51,668 nt of DNA from DATELY01 sp035276085 (GCA_035276085.1 DATELY010000281.1:1-51668), one strand, 5' to 3'. Positions 25,466 to 34,608 are shown, counted from the stretch's first letter. Numbers and translations: made by a program. Notes: generated by a model not told the origin, from the sequence alone.

Positions 25466-27763
25466 CTAAAACTTGTATCCGATCATCCCGCCGTACGTCC
25501 GCGGAGTACCGACGAGGCCCTGAAAGTAGCCGCCAGGATTCGCTTGCTCTGCCAGGAAGACGTAGTACTTCTCTTTCGTGAGATTGCGGCCCCAGATACC
25601 CACTTCGAGGCGATCCCCGGCAAAGGTGTAGGTTGCCGCCGCATCGAATAGACCGTAACTGGACTGATGAAGCGTGTTGCCGGGCCCAGCAAACCATTTA
25701 TCGGAGTAGCTGTAATTCAGATTGAGGCTCAGCTGACCCTCTCCGATCGGCTGGACGTACTCACCACCGATGTTGGCAGTGAAGTCGGGAGCATAGGGAA
25801 GACGGTTGCCCTTGGCGCTCCCGGTCACTTTGACGGCACCTCCGCCTGCAGAGGCAGGCTGCAGCGTGTGGAAGCCGGCGTCGGGATACGACGTAAACTC
25901 GGAGTGCAGTACAGCAGCGCCGCCGTACAACGTCACGTTCGAACCGATTTTCGCGGTGAAATCCATATCAGCACCATACAATTCCGCACCGGCCCCGTTA
26001 TCGAGGAGGGCAGAGGTCGGTGAAAAGACCGTCACTTGCAGGTTCTTGTAATCGTAATAGAAGCCCGCGACGTTCAAACGCATCCGCTGGTCCAAGAGAT
26101 CGGCTTTGATCCCCACCTCATACGCATCGAGCACTTCCGGTTTGATGGGATCGCCACCCGGCGGGATGGAATTGAAGAGGCCGCTCTTGAATCCGCGATT
26201 GTAGGAAACGTAGCCCAGGATGTCGGACGTCAGCTGCTGGTCCACCGCCACGCGCCACGTGAGTTTGCGGAACGTCTTGTGATCGTCCACTGGTGGACTT
26301 ACCTGCGTGCCACCGCCGAAGTCGGGCAAAATTGTGACAACGGTATCGCCCTCCACGCCGCGCTTCTCGATGGAGTAGCGCAAGCCGCCAGTCAGGTGAC
26401 CGCCGGACCAGACGGGCACGGTAATTTGCCCGAACGCCGCTCCGGCTTTCGTCGTGTTGGAGGAGTGGAAACCCAGAGTGTCGAGCGGTGAAAGCGTCGT
26501 CCCTCTGATATCGAAACTCTTGTATTCGGCCTCTCCGTCCAAGAAATACAGTCCGGCCACCCACGGCACGTTTGCTCCAGCAATGGAGCCCAACTGGATC
26601 TCTTGAGAGAACTGGTGATCTTCCTGGTGCCATTCCGCTTCAGCGCGGAACGCGGGTACGGGCACGTTGCTCCAGCCCACCCTCTGATCAGCAGCTCGGT
26701 ATGCGGTGATGCTCGTCAAACGCAGTGCATCGAAGTCGTGGTCCCACTGCACACTGGCGCCGCCGTTCTTGTATTTGTATTCAGGCTGTTTAGCCGTGTC
26801 GGTGTCATAGAACCCACCGGTGTAGGTGTACGGGTCTCCGACCACAGCGAACGGAGCCAGCGTTGGACCGAGATATTGCAGTAAGTCAGGCCGCTGCCCG
26901 GCGAGCGTAGTGCCAGGTCCGTAATTCACGGATGTTCCCTTCAGAGGCGCAAAGCTGTCGAATGCGGTTCCTTTCAAACGGGAGTAGTCACCGATCACAC
27001 GGATCTGGTCTTGATCCGTTGGCTCGATCAGCCACTTCGATCGGACCGCATACTGATCCATGTCGTTGACGTCTTTGCCGTTGAAAGCATTTTCTCCCCA
27101 ACCCTTGCCTTGCTCGGAAATAAAGCCGGCTACGTCAGCGGAAACCGCGTCCGAGATGCCGCCTGTGACATAGGCTTGTGCGGAGACGGTCTCGTAGTTG
27201 CCGTAGCGCAAGCCGAACTGGCCGCCGAGCTCTTGCTGCGGATCGCGCGTGCGCACGTTGATCACGCCACCCGTTGCATTGCGTCCAAACAGGGTTCCTT
27301 GTGGGCCTTTGAGTACCTCGACCTGCGCGATGTTATTCAGCTGCACAAGCGCGGCGCTGAGACTCATGATGTAAACGCCGTCGATGTAAGTAGCGACCGA
27401 ATTCTCGGTCCCGGCAGATAGCGCCGTGGTGCCCACGCCACGAAGGTGAGCCTGAGTGCCGCTGAGGCTGTTCTGGATCGTCAGCCCGGGCACGACCTGA
27501 GCAAGATCCTGCGTGTTGGTGATGCCAATGTTCTCGAGACGTTCGGCAGTCACTGCCGTAATAGCGATGGGAACTTGCTGGATGTTCTCTGCTCGCTTGT
27601 TGGCGGTAACGATGATTTCCTCGAGTCCGCCGCTTTCCGCGGATGTAGCAGGACTGGTTTGGGCGCGAACCTCCCCAAGCCCAGGCCCCCCTACGCTCGC
27701 AGCCGAAAGAATGAACCCAAGAGTCATGCTCGCGCGCTGCGAGGCTGCTTGTACCCGTTGCAT
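25466..27763 (-). CDS. TonB-dependent outer-membrane receptor
   Basis: 765 residues. A signal-peptide-like N terminus (about residues 1-35) is followed by the TonB box LEEIIVTA at 46-54 and a plug domain with GVGTTALSAGTENSVATYIDGVY and LKGPQGTLFGRNATGGVINV. A 22-strand barrel occupies the rest, ending in the aromatic terminal residue GYKF. This subtype is common for aromatic or lipophilic substrates, not only siderophores. It heads the gene series ThDP enzyme, isomerase, Rieske, GMC on the same strand. Its promoter carries the 29-bp element shared with the marR gene. Substrate likely that of the downstream enzymes (inference). Confidence 0.92.
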   Translation of the reverse strand: MQRVQAASQRASMTLGFILSAASVGGPGLGEVRAQTSPATSAESGGLEEIIVTANKRAENIQQVPIAITAVTAERLENIGITNTQDLAQVVPGLTIQNSLSGTQAHLRGVGTTALSAGTENSVATYIDGVYIMSLSAALVQLNNIAQVEVLKGPQGTLFGRNATGGVINVRTRDPQQELGGQFGLRYGNYETVSAQAYVTGGISDAVSADVAGFISEQGKGWGENAFNGKDVNDMDQYAVRSKWLIEPTDQDQIRVIGDYSRLKGTAFDSFAPLKGTSVNYGPGTTLAGQRPDLLQYLGPTLAPFAVVGDPYTYTGGFYDTDTAKQPEYKYKNGGASVQWDHDFDALRLTSITAYRAADQRVGWSNVPVPAFRAEAEWHQEDHQFSQEIQLGSIAGANVPWVAGLYFLDGEAEYKSFDIRGTTLSPLDTLGFHSSNTTKAGAAFGQITVPVWSGGHLTGGLRYSIEKRGVEGDTVVTILPDFGGGTQVSPPVDDHKTFRKLTWRVAVDQQLTSDILGYVSYNRGFKSGLFNSIPPGGDPIKPEVLDAYEVGIKADLLDQRMRLNVAGFYYDYKNLQVTVFSPTSALLDNGAGAELYGADMDFTAKIGSNVTLYGGAAVLHSEFTSYPDAGFHTLQPASAGGGAVKVTGSAKGNRLPYAPDFTANIGGEYVQPIGEGQLSLNLNYSYSDKWFAGPGNTLHQSSYGLFDAAATYTFAGDRLEVGIWGRNLTKEKYYVFLAEQANPGGYFQGLVGTPRTYGGMIGYKF

Positions 27764-27853
27764 TCGCTACCCCCTTTTCTCTTTGAATAGATTTCTTCTA
27801 CCGCCGTCGACCGGCTCAACACGCCGGTCACGCTCGAATCTACTATGATCTTA

Positions 27854-27882
27854 ATTGTCAAATAGTGAGACAAAACTGTCAA
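27854..27882 (-). promoter_or_regulatory. Promoter/operator element A upstream of the TonB receptor
   Basis: On the minus strand this 29-bp element reads TTGACA, a 17-base spacer, then GACAAT: a perfect -35 and a 4-of-6 -10. The -35 overlaps a palindrome GACAGTTTTGTC, with a further GACAA half-site at the -10. It ends 90 bases before the receptor start. The same arrangement recurs upstream of marR (29239-29267). Best read as the receptor promoter with a built-in MarR operator. Confidence 0.65.
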
Positions 27883-28484
27883 GGACCGAAACAAATTTCC
27901 AAGAAGTTCGTGATCACTACATTCCGCCGCACCACGCGGCGAGTAGGAGGCTATCGACATGGTTGAAGATGCTGCTGCAGAGCAGACGTCGACTGGCTCT
28001 TCGAGAGAACCCACGCGAAGCGGCAGCACGATTGAATTCGCTACCATTACGACGCTATTCGCCGACTTCATGACCGCCCATCCCTTGGGTCGGATTTCTC
28101 CCGCCTCGACATGGATGCAAGCGGAATTGCGACGGCCGGTGCTTGGCAGTTTCCGGCTGAATCCCCGCAAGGATCAGAACCGACGATTGTGGATGCCACG
28201 TATGCAGGCGCACGCCTGCTGCGATCAGCGAGGGCTCGAACTCCCGCGATTTGTGTTTCGCCTAGCGTCGGGCAGCATCATCCGCTGTTCGCGCCTGGCG
28301 CAACGGTGTCGAAATAGTCGCGCCACGCAGTAATGTGGCCACCGTCCTCTACCTCGAAGATGCCTATTGGCGAATCGTGCGCTCAGTGCCATCGATGTCG
28401 ACGAGATGGTCGACGCGCTGCTCCGTTCTTGTTGTGTGCATCCGTGCCGAGCAAGAGTGCTGTGTCCTAACTACGAAGGTATTG
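27883..28484. other. Unassigned stretch between receptor promoter and marR
   Basis: About 600 bases without a convincing gene. Open frames of up to about 124 codons occur on both strands, but none shows a domain, an acceptable start site or family-like composition that I recognise. One 68-codon plus frame (28111-28317) runs through a hydrophobic, alanine-rich peptide with no match that I can name. It may hold decayed coding sequence or a small RNA; nothing is supported. Confidence 0.4.
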
Positions 28485-29087
28485 TCACCGCGACCGCACC
28501 ACGGCACCACGGCGTTTCAACCTGCCGCGCACCCGAACATGTTGGTTCTTGTGCATCCACAAAGTCTCACCGTGAGCCGTCCGCCCCTTGCCATTCCGTG
28601 AATCCTTCTTCATCGCGGTCTTCGTTGTCGGGGTCAAATTCAGCTGCGGTGACTCTCCCCAATCGGCAGCGAGTGCCGCTCGAAGCGTGTCCACCATCGG
28701 CCTGCCGATTCGGCTTTCGAGCTCGTGCACAATCCCGCGAACGATCTGCGCGCACATGTCTCCTTTCTTCGCGAAAGACTCACTGAACTTCACGATGTGA
28801 GCTCGTCGATCAGTTGGATCTTCGCGAACGGTAATCCAGCCTTTCTCCTCGAAGGCTTTCAAAATGTGGCTGATGGCCTGCCTACTGACCCCTAAATTCT
28901 TCGCTATCTCGGTAGCCCGATGCTCTCCCGCTGCAATGTGGACTATTACGAACGACTCCATGCGGCTCGTACGCTCGAGCCCCACTGCTTCCGAATTGAG
29001 TTGGAACGCGTCGTCGAACCAGTAAGTGGCATTGAGAAGACGGGCGAAAAAGTGCTCTTCGAGTGGCGCAGGTATCTTCATACTCAC
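28485..29087 (-). CDS. MarR-family transcriptional regulator
   Basis: 200 residues from a GTG at 29087 (an ATG two codons on is the alternative). The winged helix-turn-helix spans about residues 50-110: HRATEIAKNLGVSRQAISHILKAF is the recognition helix region and GWITVREDPTDRRAHIVKF the wing with the typical DxRxxxV pattern. A long basic tail of about 45 residues after the usual end (KRRGAVVRSR at the terminus) exceeds the usual 140-160 residues. It lies downstream of the P450 gene and upstream of the TonB receptor. The repeated element at both promoters suggests it represses itself and the receptor operon until a ligand is present. Confidence 0.88.
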   Translation of the reverse strand: MSMKIPAPLEEHFFARLLNATYWFDDAFQLNSEAVGLERTSRMESFVIVHIAAGEHRATEIAKNLGVSRQAISHILKAFEEKGWITVREDPTDRRAHIVKFSESFAKKGDMCAQIVRGIVHELESRIGRPMVDTLRAALAADWGESPQLNLTPTTKTAMKKDSRNGKGRTAHGETLWMHKNQHVRVRGRLKRRGAVVRSR

Positions 29088-29415
29088 GTGTCTCTATCTC
29101 CGTGGCGATCGGAAGATTCTATTTCTTGGGTCACCGCCGACTATCAGCGCCTTATCGACTGCACGACAGAGGTTCGCGTCACTATCTAAGCGCCTCGCCT
29201 CTCAGCTGTTCAGAAGGACCATCAAGCTATCAACGCGTATTGTCAATGGCAGAGACAAAATTGTCAAAACCGTGAACCTGTGTCGACGGGGTTAACAAAT
29301 GCAGACGGGCGGGGTCACGGGCCTGGAAAGTTCTGGCCTCGAGGATGAGTGCACACTGCCGATGCGCCCGAACGGCACGAAGGGGCACTGGCAATCGGTC
29401 CAATCGCTATCGAGA
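29088..29415. other. marR leader and P450-marR intergenic region
   Basis: 328 bases between the P450 stop and the marR start. It holds promoter/operator element B (29239-29267) and a 151-base leader before marR. I see no gene; small open frames on the plus strand are shadows. Confidence 0.5.
29239..29267 (-). promoter_or_regulatory. Promoter/operator element B upstream of marR
   Basis: A 29-bp element, minus strand: TTGACA, 17-base spacer, GACAAT. It contains the perfect interrupted palindrome GACAA-TT-TTGTC. Positions conserved with element A at 27854 are both hexamers and TTTTGTCTC at the start of the spacer. It lies 151 bases before the marR start, consistent with autoregulation. The element is on the strand and in the orientation of the gene it precedes. 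Confidence 0.65.
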
Positions 29416-30600
29416 TCAGGGCTGCCAGCACACGGGCAGGTTCAATGGGCCGCGGAACACCCAGCCGGCCCACGTGACGGACTCGCACTCAGGGTGAGCA
29501 AGCTTCGGCAAGCGTCGAAACAGAGTCGGCAAAGCGCACTCGGCCACCTGCACGCGCGACGACCAGGCCCCGAGGCAGAAGTGAGGACCACCACCAAACG
29601 CCAGATGCGTGCGCTTGGTGCGATTGATATCAAACACGTCCGGATTCTCAAACATGGTCTCATCGCGGTTGGCCGAAGCAATCACGACGCCAATCCGCGC
29701 CCCCTCTTCCAGAGGCGTTCCTGCAAAGTTGATGGGCCGCGTAATCTGGCGCGGGTACATCCCCACTGGCGCAATCCAGCGGACCGCTTCTTCGAACACA
29801 TTCATCCATCGTGAAGAATCATTCTCCACGAGCAGTCGCTGATCGGGTTCTTTCAGCAATGCATGGACTGCCGTCGCGATCGCATCGCGGGGCTCGTTGA
29901 TGCCGCCGCCAATGATGACCATCACATTGGCTTTGATCTCCTCTTTTGAAAAGTTCTCCGGCGAATGCAACAGGGAGGACACGATCGAGTCATCGGCGTT
30001 TCTCCTGAGCGCGGGAATGACGTCGTCGAGCGCGGCCTCGATCTCACTCGACGCTGCTCTGCATCGGTTCCAGACGCCCGCGTCGTCGGCGTAATTGCCG
30101 CAGCCATCGATGATTGCTTGCGACCATCGTCTGAGGTCCGCTTCGGTAGACGAATGCAGACCGAGCAGTCTGCCCAGGCACGTCGCCGCGCAAACACCGG
30201 CGAAGTCGTGCACCAGGTCCATCTCACCGCGCTCGTACAGCTTATCGATCAGATCATCGACGATCTGCTGATAAGCAGTGGCCCAGCGACTGCGGATCGT
30301 GCCCTGCCGCAGATTGGGCTCGATGGCACTGCGGATGCGTTTGTGTTGGGTGCCGTCCAGACGCAGCATCGTCTGGCCGATCGCCCGTACCATGCACGAG
30401 TCCCGTTCGACGGAGCTGAAGATGTCTGGTTGGCGCTCTATCTGCAGGACGTCTTGGTACCGCGTGACGAGGAATCGACCGGCGGCAGGCACCCACGATA
30501 CAGGCTCATGCTGTCGCAGTGCTCGATAGTAGGGATAAGGATCCGCCTGCAGCTGCGCCAACGTGATCTTCGAGCCGATCGTTTCAGTGGGTGTCACCAT
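29416..30600 (-). CDS. Cytochrome P450 with atypical I helix
   Basis: 394 residues, soluble bacterial class. The heme-binding motif FGGGPHFCLGAW places the thiolate ligand at Cys342, and the K-helix ExxR is E271-A-V-R274. In the I helix the usual [AG]Gx[DE]T[TS] is replaced by GGGINEPRD (residues 231-239), so the conserved Thr for O2 activation is missing. Bacterial members usually need a ferredoxin and reductase, and neither is encoded in this window. Cotranscription with the NTF2-like and FAD monooxygenase genes upstream (57 and 28-base gaps) suggests hydroxylation or demethylation of an aromatic. Confidence 0.9.
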   Translation of the reverse strand: MVTPTETIGSKITLAQLQADPYPYYRALRQHEPVSWVPAAGRFLVTRYQDVLQIERQPDIFSSVERDSCMVRAIGQTMLRLDGTQHKRIRSAIEPNLRQGTIRSRWATAYQQIVDDLIDKLYERGEMDLVHDFAGVCAATCLGRLLGLHSSTEADLRRWSQAIIDGCGNYADDAGVWNRCRAASSEIEAALDDVIPALRRNADDSIVSSLLHSPENFSKEEIKANVMVIIGGGINEPRDAIATAVHALLKEPDQRLLVENDSSRWMNVFEEAVRWIAPVGMYPRQITRPINFAGTPLEEGARIGVVIASANRDETMFENPDVFDINRTKRTHLAFGGGPHFCLGAWSSRVQVAECALPTLFRRLPKLAHPECESVTWAGWVFRGPLNLPVCWQP

Positions 30601-30657
30601 CGGAGCAAGATCTGTGCGGTCGACACGTCCATGCGAGTGCCATCGCTGCGTCTGTGT

Positions 30658-31041
30658 TCACTTGGCGAAAGCTTTCGTCGCATGGTAGGCCATCAGTCGT
30701 GGCGCGGGTGCGTCGCGATAGATGGCCGTGTAGGTCAGCACGTTGGTCACGCGCCCCTTGGTCGTGTCTACATCAACCTCGGCTTCGCCGAACACGAAGG
30801 TAAAGCCACTTTCGTGTCGAGTCTGGCGGGAGCGCAGAGCAAAGCGACGGTAGCGTCGCTCGCCCGAACGGACCTTGCGCAAAAACTCCGCTTTGTCTTC
30901 GACCAGTCCGTTGGCATGCACATAATGAAGATCATCCTCGAGCAATCCCTCGAGTGCGCCCAGATCGTTAGCGGACATCGCCGCAAAGCGCGCGTCCTCA
31001 CAGGCCACCGCACGACTCACCATTGTGTCGCTCACACGCAC
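30658..31041 (-). CDS. NTF2-like / SnoaL-type small protein
   Basis: 127 residues from a GTG at 31041 (other starts at 31035 and 31023 are possible). The cone-shaped NTF2 fold is suggested by the pattern: helix (EDARFAAMSANDLGALEGLL), then EDDLHYVHANGLVEDKAEFLRKV, and strands with RRYRRFAL and VTNVLTYTAIYRD. Such proteins act as isomerases, dehydratases, cyclases or oxygenase helpers in catabolic and polyketide pathways; the fold gives little clue to substrate. It is situated between the FAD monooxygenase (28-base gap) and the P450 (57-base gap). Confidence 0.8.
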   Translation of the reverse strand: MRVSDTMVSRAVACEDARFAAMSANDLGALEGLLEDDLHYVHANGLVEDKAEFLRKVRSGERRYRRFALRSRQTRHESGFTFVFGEAEVDVDTTKGRVTNVLTYTAIYRDAPAPRLMAYHATKAFAK

Positions 31042-31069
31042 TCTCCCATAACTGTCGCAATGATTTGGT

Positions 31070-32671
31070 TCATCTCAGTTGCAGTTCGCCGCACATCGAA
31101 TCCAGCTGGCACAGCGCGTCTGTCACCGAGGTGGCGGTTGCATACACATAATGATCGGGACGGACTATGACGAACGAGCAACCGAGATCACTCATCCATG
31201 ATTCAAGACATCCTGACGTATCGCGGACGCACACGTCCCCGCCCGCTGCAGGACTCAAGGCAACCAGGCAGCCGTCGAGCATCGCGAGCCGCTTGCCGAA
31301 CGCTGCAGCTTCCTGGGGCCGCAGCGTAGTGGCAGCGATCACACGCACTCGGGATCCAGTCAAGTCATCTAATAAGGTGGACCGCCCCGAGCGTTCTTCA
31401 CTAACAACGGGCTGAGGAAACAGAGCGCCGGCGCCCGGGCTGCCCTCGGCCAGGAATCCGCGGCGCAGATTCGGAATCATGCTTTGACGGAAGGTCGTCT
31501 TGACCTGGCCGCCTTGCGCAGTCAGCAGCGCCTCATCGCGAGCGTGCGCACGCTGCGGATCCCGCTCACAGATCACCTGGCCCAGTTCAATGGCGGCGCG
31601 CGTGGTGACCTCGACGTGCGGCCGACGTTCGATCTGGTAGGAATCGAGCAGGCGCACAGGTGCGCGACCGCGAATGACCCGCGCCAGCTTCCACGCCAGG
31701 TTGTGCGCGTCACGAATGCCTTGCACCATGCCCTGGGCCATGAACGGCGGTGTCATGTGCACACTATCGCCGCCAAGCAGTATGCGGCCGCGGCGCCATT
31801 CCTTTGCAACCAAGCCGTGAAAGCGATACGCCGCTGCGCGCCACAACTTACCTTCGTGCGGCTTGATCCAGCGGCTCAAGAGCGGCCACAGCTCAGCCTC
31901 CGGAAAGTCTGCCGACAGGCTATCTCCAGGCAACAGCATGATCTCCCAGCGCCGGTGATTGCCCGTGCACTTGACGAAGGTTGCCGGTCGACCGGCCTCG
32001 CAATACTGAACCTGGGTTTGCGGCAGTTCATTTGCCTTCTCGTCAGAGACCATCACGTCGACGACCAGCCATGGCTCATCGAAGCCGAGATCTTCGAGCT
32101 CGATGCCTAAGGATTTACGGATTGGACTGGAGCCGCCATCGCACGCCAACAAGTAGGCTGCGGTGACTCGACGCTTCCTCCCGGACACATCCTTCACGTC
32201 AGCCCAGACGTGATCACTGTCCTGGCCGACAGCAATGACTTCCACTGGGAATTCGAGTCGGACGCGCGGCAACTCGCTGAGCCTACGGCGGATCTCGTTT
32301 TCGAATGCAGGTTGGTTGAAGACGTAGTTCGGTGCCCATCCCATGCGAAACGGCGGGGGTACCGCGTCCAGACGCTTGATCACTTGCCCCTGCATGCCAC
32401 GGTATTCGCTAGGACTGTACGGCTCAATGTATGGGGCCAAGCGATCAGCAACGGCAAGCTCCTGCATGATGCGCATGACTTCGTGATCGAGACCCACCGC
32501 GCGCGGGACCGGATACAGTCCTGGCAGTCTGTCGAATGCCAGTACGCTCAAGCCTCGTTGCGCTAACAGCCCTGCGGCAGTTGCTCCGGTTGGCCCTAAA
32601 CCGACGATCAGCACATCGGCATCGAATTCATCGCCGTGTTGTACCGACGATACTTCAGTCATCGCGCTCAT
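31070..32671 (-). CDS. FAD-dependent aromatic monooxygenase, MhpA-like
   Basis: 533 residues from the ATG at 32671; a 62-residue open extension upstream overlaps the dehydrogenase gene and lacks family character. Group A flavoprotein hydroxylase: GLGPTGATAAG near residue 24, the DG motif LLACDGGSSPIRKSLGI near 175 and the GD motif GGDSVHMTPPFMAQGM near 300, followed by a thioredoxin-like C-terminal domain. 3-(3-hydroxyphenyl)propionate 2-monooxygenase (MhpA) shows these features, introducing an ortho hydroxyl to give a catechol. The neighbouring VOC and FAH genes fit an extradiol and hydrolysis sequel. Substrate not deducible. Confidence 0.85.
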   Translation of the reverse strand: MSAMTEVSSVQHGDEFDADVLIVGLGPTGATAAGLLAQRGLSVLAFDRLPGLYPVPRAVGLDHEVMRIMQELAVADRLAPYIEPYSPSEYRGMQGQVIKRLDAVPPPFRMGWAPNYVFNQPAFENEIRRRLSELPRVRLEFPVEVIAVGQDSDHVWADVKDVSGRKRRVTAAYLLACDGGSSPIRKSLGIELEDLGFDEPWLVVDVMVSDEKANELPQTQVQYCEAGRPATFVKCTGNHRRWEIMLLPGDSLSADFPEAELWPLLSRWIKPHEGKLWRAAAYRFHGLVAKEWRRGRILLGGDSVHMTPPFMAQGMVQGIRDAHNLAWKLARVIRGRAPVRLLDSYQIERRPHVEVTTRAAIELGQVICERDPQRAHARDEALLTAQGGQVKTTFRQSMIPNLRRGFLAEGSPGAGALFPQPVVSEERSGRSTLLDDLTGSRVRVIAATTLRPQEAAAFGKRLAMLDGCLVALSPAAGGDVCVRDTSGCLESWMSDLGCSFVIVRPDHYVYATATSVTDALCQLDSMCGELQLR

Positions 32672-32696
32672 GAGAATCTGTGATCGAGCTCCTGGC

Positions 32697-33806
32697 TCAC
32701 GGTGCGATGACGTAGTTGCTGAAGCCGCCGTTACGGACGGCGATGCCCGAGATGGCGTTATTGATTTGGTCGAGTGGATACACCGTGTGCTCGAAAATCG
32801 ATAGATCGATGGTGCCCGCTTCCGCCATATCCGCAATTTCCTGGCCTTCGCCAGCATCGAACCAGATGGACCCTTCCACGGATTGCCCCTCGTCCATCAT
32901 GGTGTGTACATCCATGCCGACGGACCCCATGATCCCGCCGATATTGACCGCCCTACCCCCGCGCTTCAGTGCACGCACGCCCTGAAGAAAAGTCTCGTGC
33001 AGCGCACCGGGTCCCAATGCATCGACGAACACATCCACGCCGCGCCCTTCTGTCCTGCGTTTGATCCATTTGTCGATGGGCTCGCCATCTTCTATGGACA
33101 GCACCTCGATGCGATCCGGCGCGAGCGCCTGCACACGTTTGAGCAATTCCGTGTTCCGACCGGTGCCAAAGATCTTGTTCGCGCCCATCGCGAGCCCAAA
33201 CAGCGGACCACCGATGCCCAAGGTACCGCTGATACCGTTCACGAGAAGCGTTTTACCGGGAGCGATCGCGGTCCTGCGTAAGGCGGAGTACATCGTGCCC
33301 AGATAGCCGAATCTCGCACCCTGCTCGAACGATACCTTGTCCGGCAGTTTGACCAACGCATACTGGGGCGCGGTCATGTACTCGCACAGTCCGCCATACG
33401 GATAGTTCTTGTAGATCTTCCAGGAATCGGGGGAGAACCCGAAATAGCCGTTGAACGTGTAGTGCACGCATTGCACGAGATCGCCCGAGCGGCACGCGCG
33501 ACACCCGCCGCAGTAGCGGCCCGGATTCACATACACGCGGTCACCGACCTTCCAGGTGTGAACGTGCGATCCTACCGCTGTGATTTCACCCGCGGGATCC
33601 AAGCCGAAAATCGCAGGTAGAGGCGGCAGCGGCAGCTCGGGGAACCACGTTTGCCAGTTCGTCAGGATGTTCGCGAGATTCGGAACGATCCCGCATGCTT
33701 TTACCCGGACGACTACGTCGTTGGCAGCGGGCTCTGGTATTGGCAGGTGCTCGATGCGCATCGGCTCGCCGATTGCGTGCAAACGAGCAGCTTTCATAGT
33801 CGCCAT
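32697..33806 (-). CDS. Zinc-type medium-chain alcohol dehydrogenase
   Basis: 369 residues. GroES domain with CGIVPN (the catalytic zinc Cys region), GLDPAGEITAVGSHVHTWKVGDRV, and the structural zinc loop YCGGCRACRSGDLVQC at about residues 98-113. The Rossmann domain has VNGISGTLGIGGPLFG around 190. Probably an NAD(P)-dependent alcohol or aldehyde dehydrogenase of the pathway. ATG at 33806 (an internal ATG three codons on is possible). It is encoded between the GntR regulator and the FAD monooxygenase with gaps of 32 and 25 bases. Confidence 0.85.
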   Translation of the reverse strand: MATMKAARLHAIGEPMRIEHLPIPEPAANDVVVRVKACGIVPNLANILTNWQTWFPELPLPPLPAIFGLDPAGEITAVGSHVHTWKVGDRVYVNPGRYCGGCRACRSGDLVQCVHYTFNGYFGFSPDSWKIYKNYPYGGLCEYMTAPQYALVKLPDKVSFEQGARFGYLGTMYSALRRTAIAPGKTLLVNGISGTLGIGGPLFGLAMGANKIFGTGRNTELLKRVQALAPDRIEVLSIEDGEPIDKWIKRRTEGRGVDVFVDALGPGALHETFLQGVRALKRGGRAVNIGGIMGSVGMDVHTMMDEGQSVEGSIWFDAGEGQEIADMAEAGTIDLSIFEHTVYPLDQINNAISGIAVRNGGFSNYVIAP

Positions 33807-33838
33807 GGCAGGACTCCGGTGAGTTGATCAGAACGGGT

Positions 33839-34576
33839 TCAGGTTCGCGGCGACACAGCGATAGCGCTGTTCTTGCCGTTCGCCGCTTGGAACGCAGCCG
33901 TCACGTTTCGCTGCGTTGAGGCAATGTGTTGTTTCAGCAGCTCGACCGCTTTCTTCTTTTCGCGCGACAACGTCACGCGCATGAGCTCCTGATGCTCGTC
34001 GTTCTTGTTGCGACGGATCTTGCGGTGACTGGCCGAGAATCGCCGGTAGCGTTCGGCGGCATCGAACAGATTCGACACCATGACCTTGAGCAGCGGCGAC
34101 ATGGCGCCGCTGTACAGCGCCATGTGGAAATCGCGATGACGCTGGGACCAGTCGTCATCGAGGATCGCACTGCCGCCATTCAAGCGCTGCTCCGCCAGTG
34201 TGAGGCGATGAGCCGCGCCAACGACGTCGGATTCCCACGTATCGTTGCCGTTGTCCATCGCATCGCAGAGCGTCTCGCATTCGATCAGCAGGCGCACACG
34301 TGTGAGATCCACGATGCCCTCCAGAGATAACGGCGCGACACGAAAGCCCCGGTTCTCGAGTGCCTGCACGAGCCCTTGGCCCGAGAGGCGGCTGAGCGCT
34401 TCTCGCAACGGACTACTGCTCACCGACAACGTCTGTGTCAGCTCATCCACTCGCAGGCGCGCACCCGGTTCGTACTCGCAGCGCATGATGGCTGCGCGCA
34501 ACGCCTGGTAGGCGCGATCGGTCTGTGTCTGCGTCTCTTCCTGGGCGGGGCCGGAGGTTCGGCTGAGTGCTTTCAT
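33839..34576 (-). CDS. GntR-family regulator with FCD domain
   Basis: 245 residues from the ATG at 34576, which has AGG upstream; a 22-residue extension to 34642 crosses a palindromic operator-like site and is rejected. The winged helix-turn-helix lies at about residues 15-80 (AYQALRAAIMRCEYEPGARL, LSVSSSPLREALSRLSGQGLV) and the FCD ligand domain follows, with FHMALYSGAMSPLL and a series of His/Asp that usually bind a metal and a carboxylate. FCD regulators commonly respond to organic acids or aromatics. It sits within the receptor-to-P450 block and is a candidate local regulator. Confidence 0.9.
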   Translation of the reverse strand: MKALSRTSGPAQEETQTQTDRAYQALRAAIMRCEYEPGARLRVDELTQTLSVSSSPLREALSRLSGQGLVQALENRGFRVAPLSLEGIVDLTRVRLLIECETLCDAMDNGNDTWESDVVGAAHRLTLAEQRLNGGSAILDDDWSQRHRDFHMALYSGAMSPLLKVMVSNLFDAAERYRRFSASHRKIRRNKNDEHQELMRVTLSREKKKAVELLKQHIASTQRNVTAAFQAANGKNSAIAVSPRT

Positions 34577-34608
34577 TGCTTGACCTGGATGGAGTTTCAC
34601 GAGAACGC

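Noticed and set aside
27724..28170. 148-codon minus-strand frame across the TonB receptor promoter
   Set aside because: It spans the promoter/operator element and overlaps the receptor's start in another frame; composition is not coding-like.
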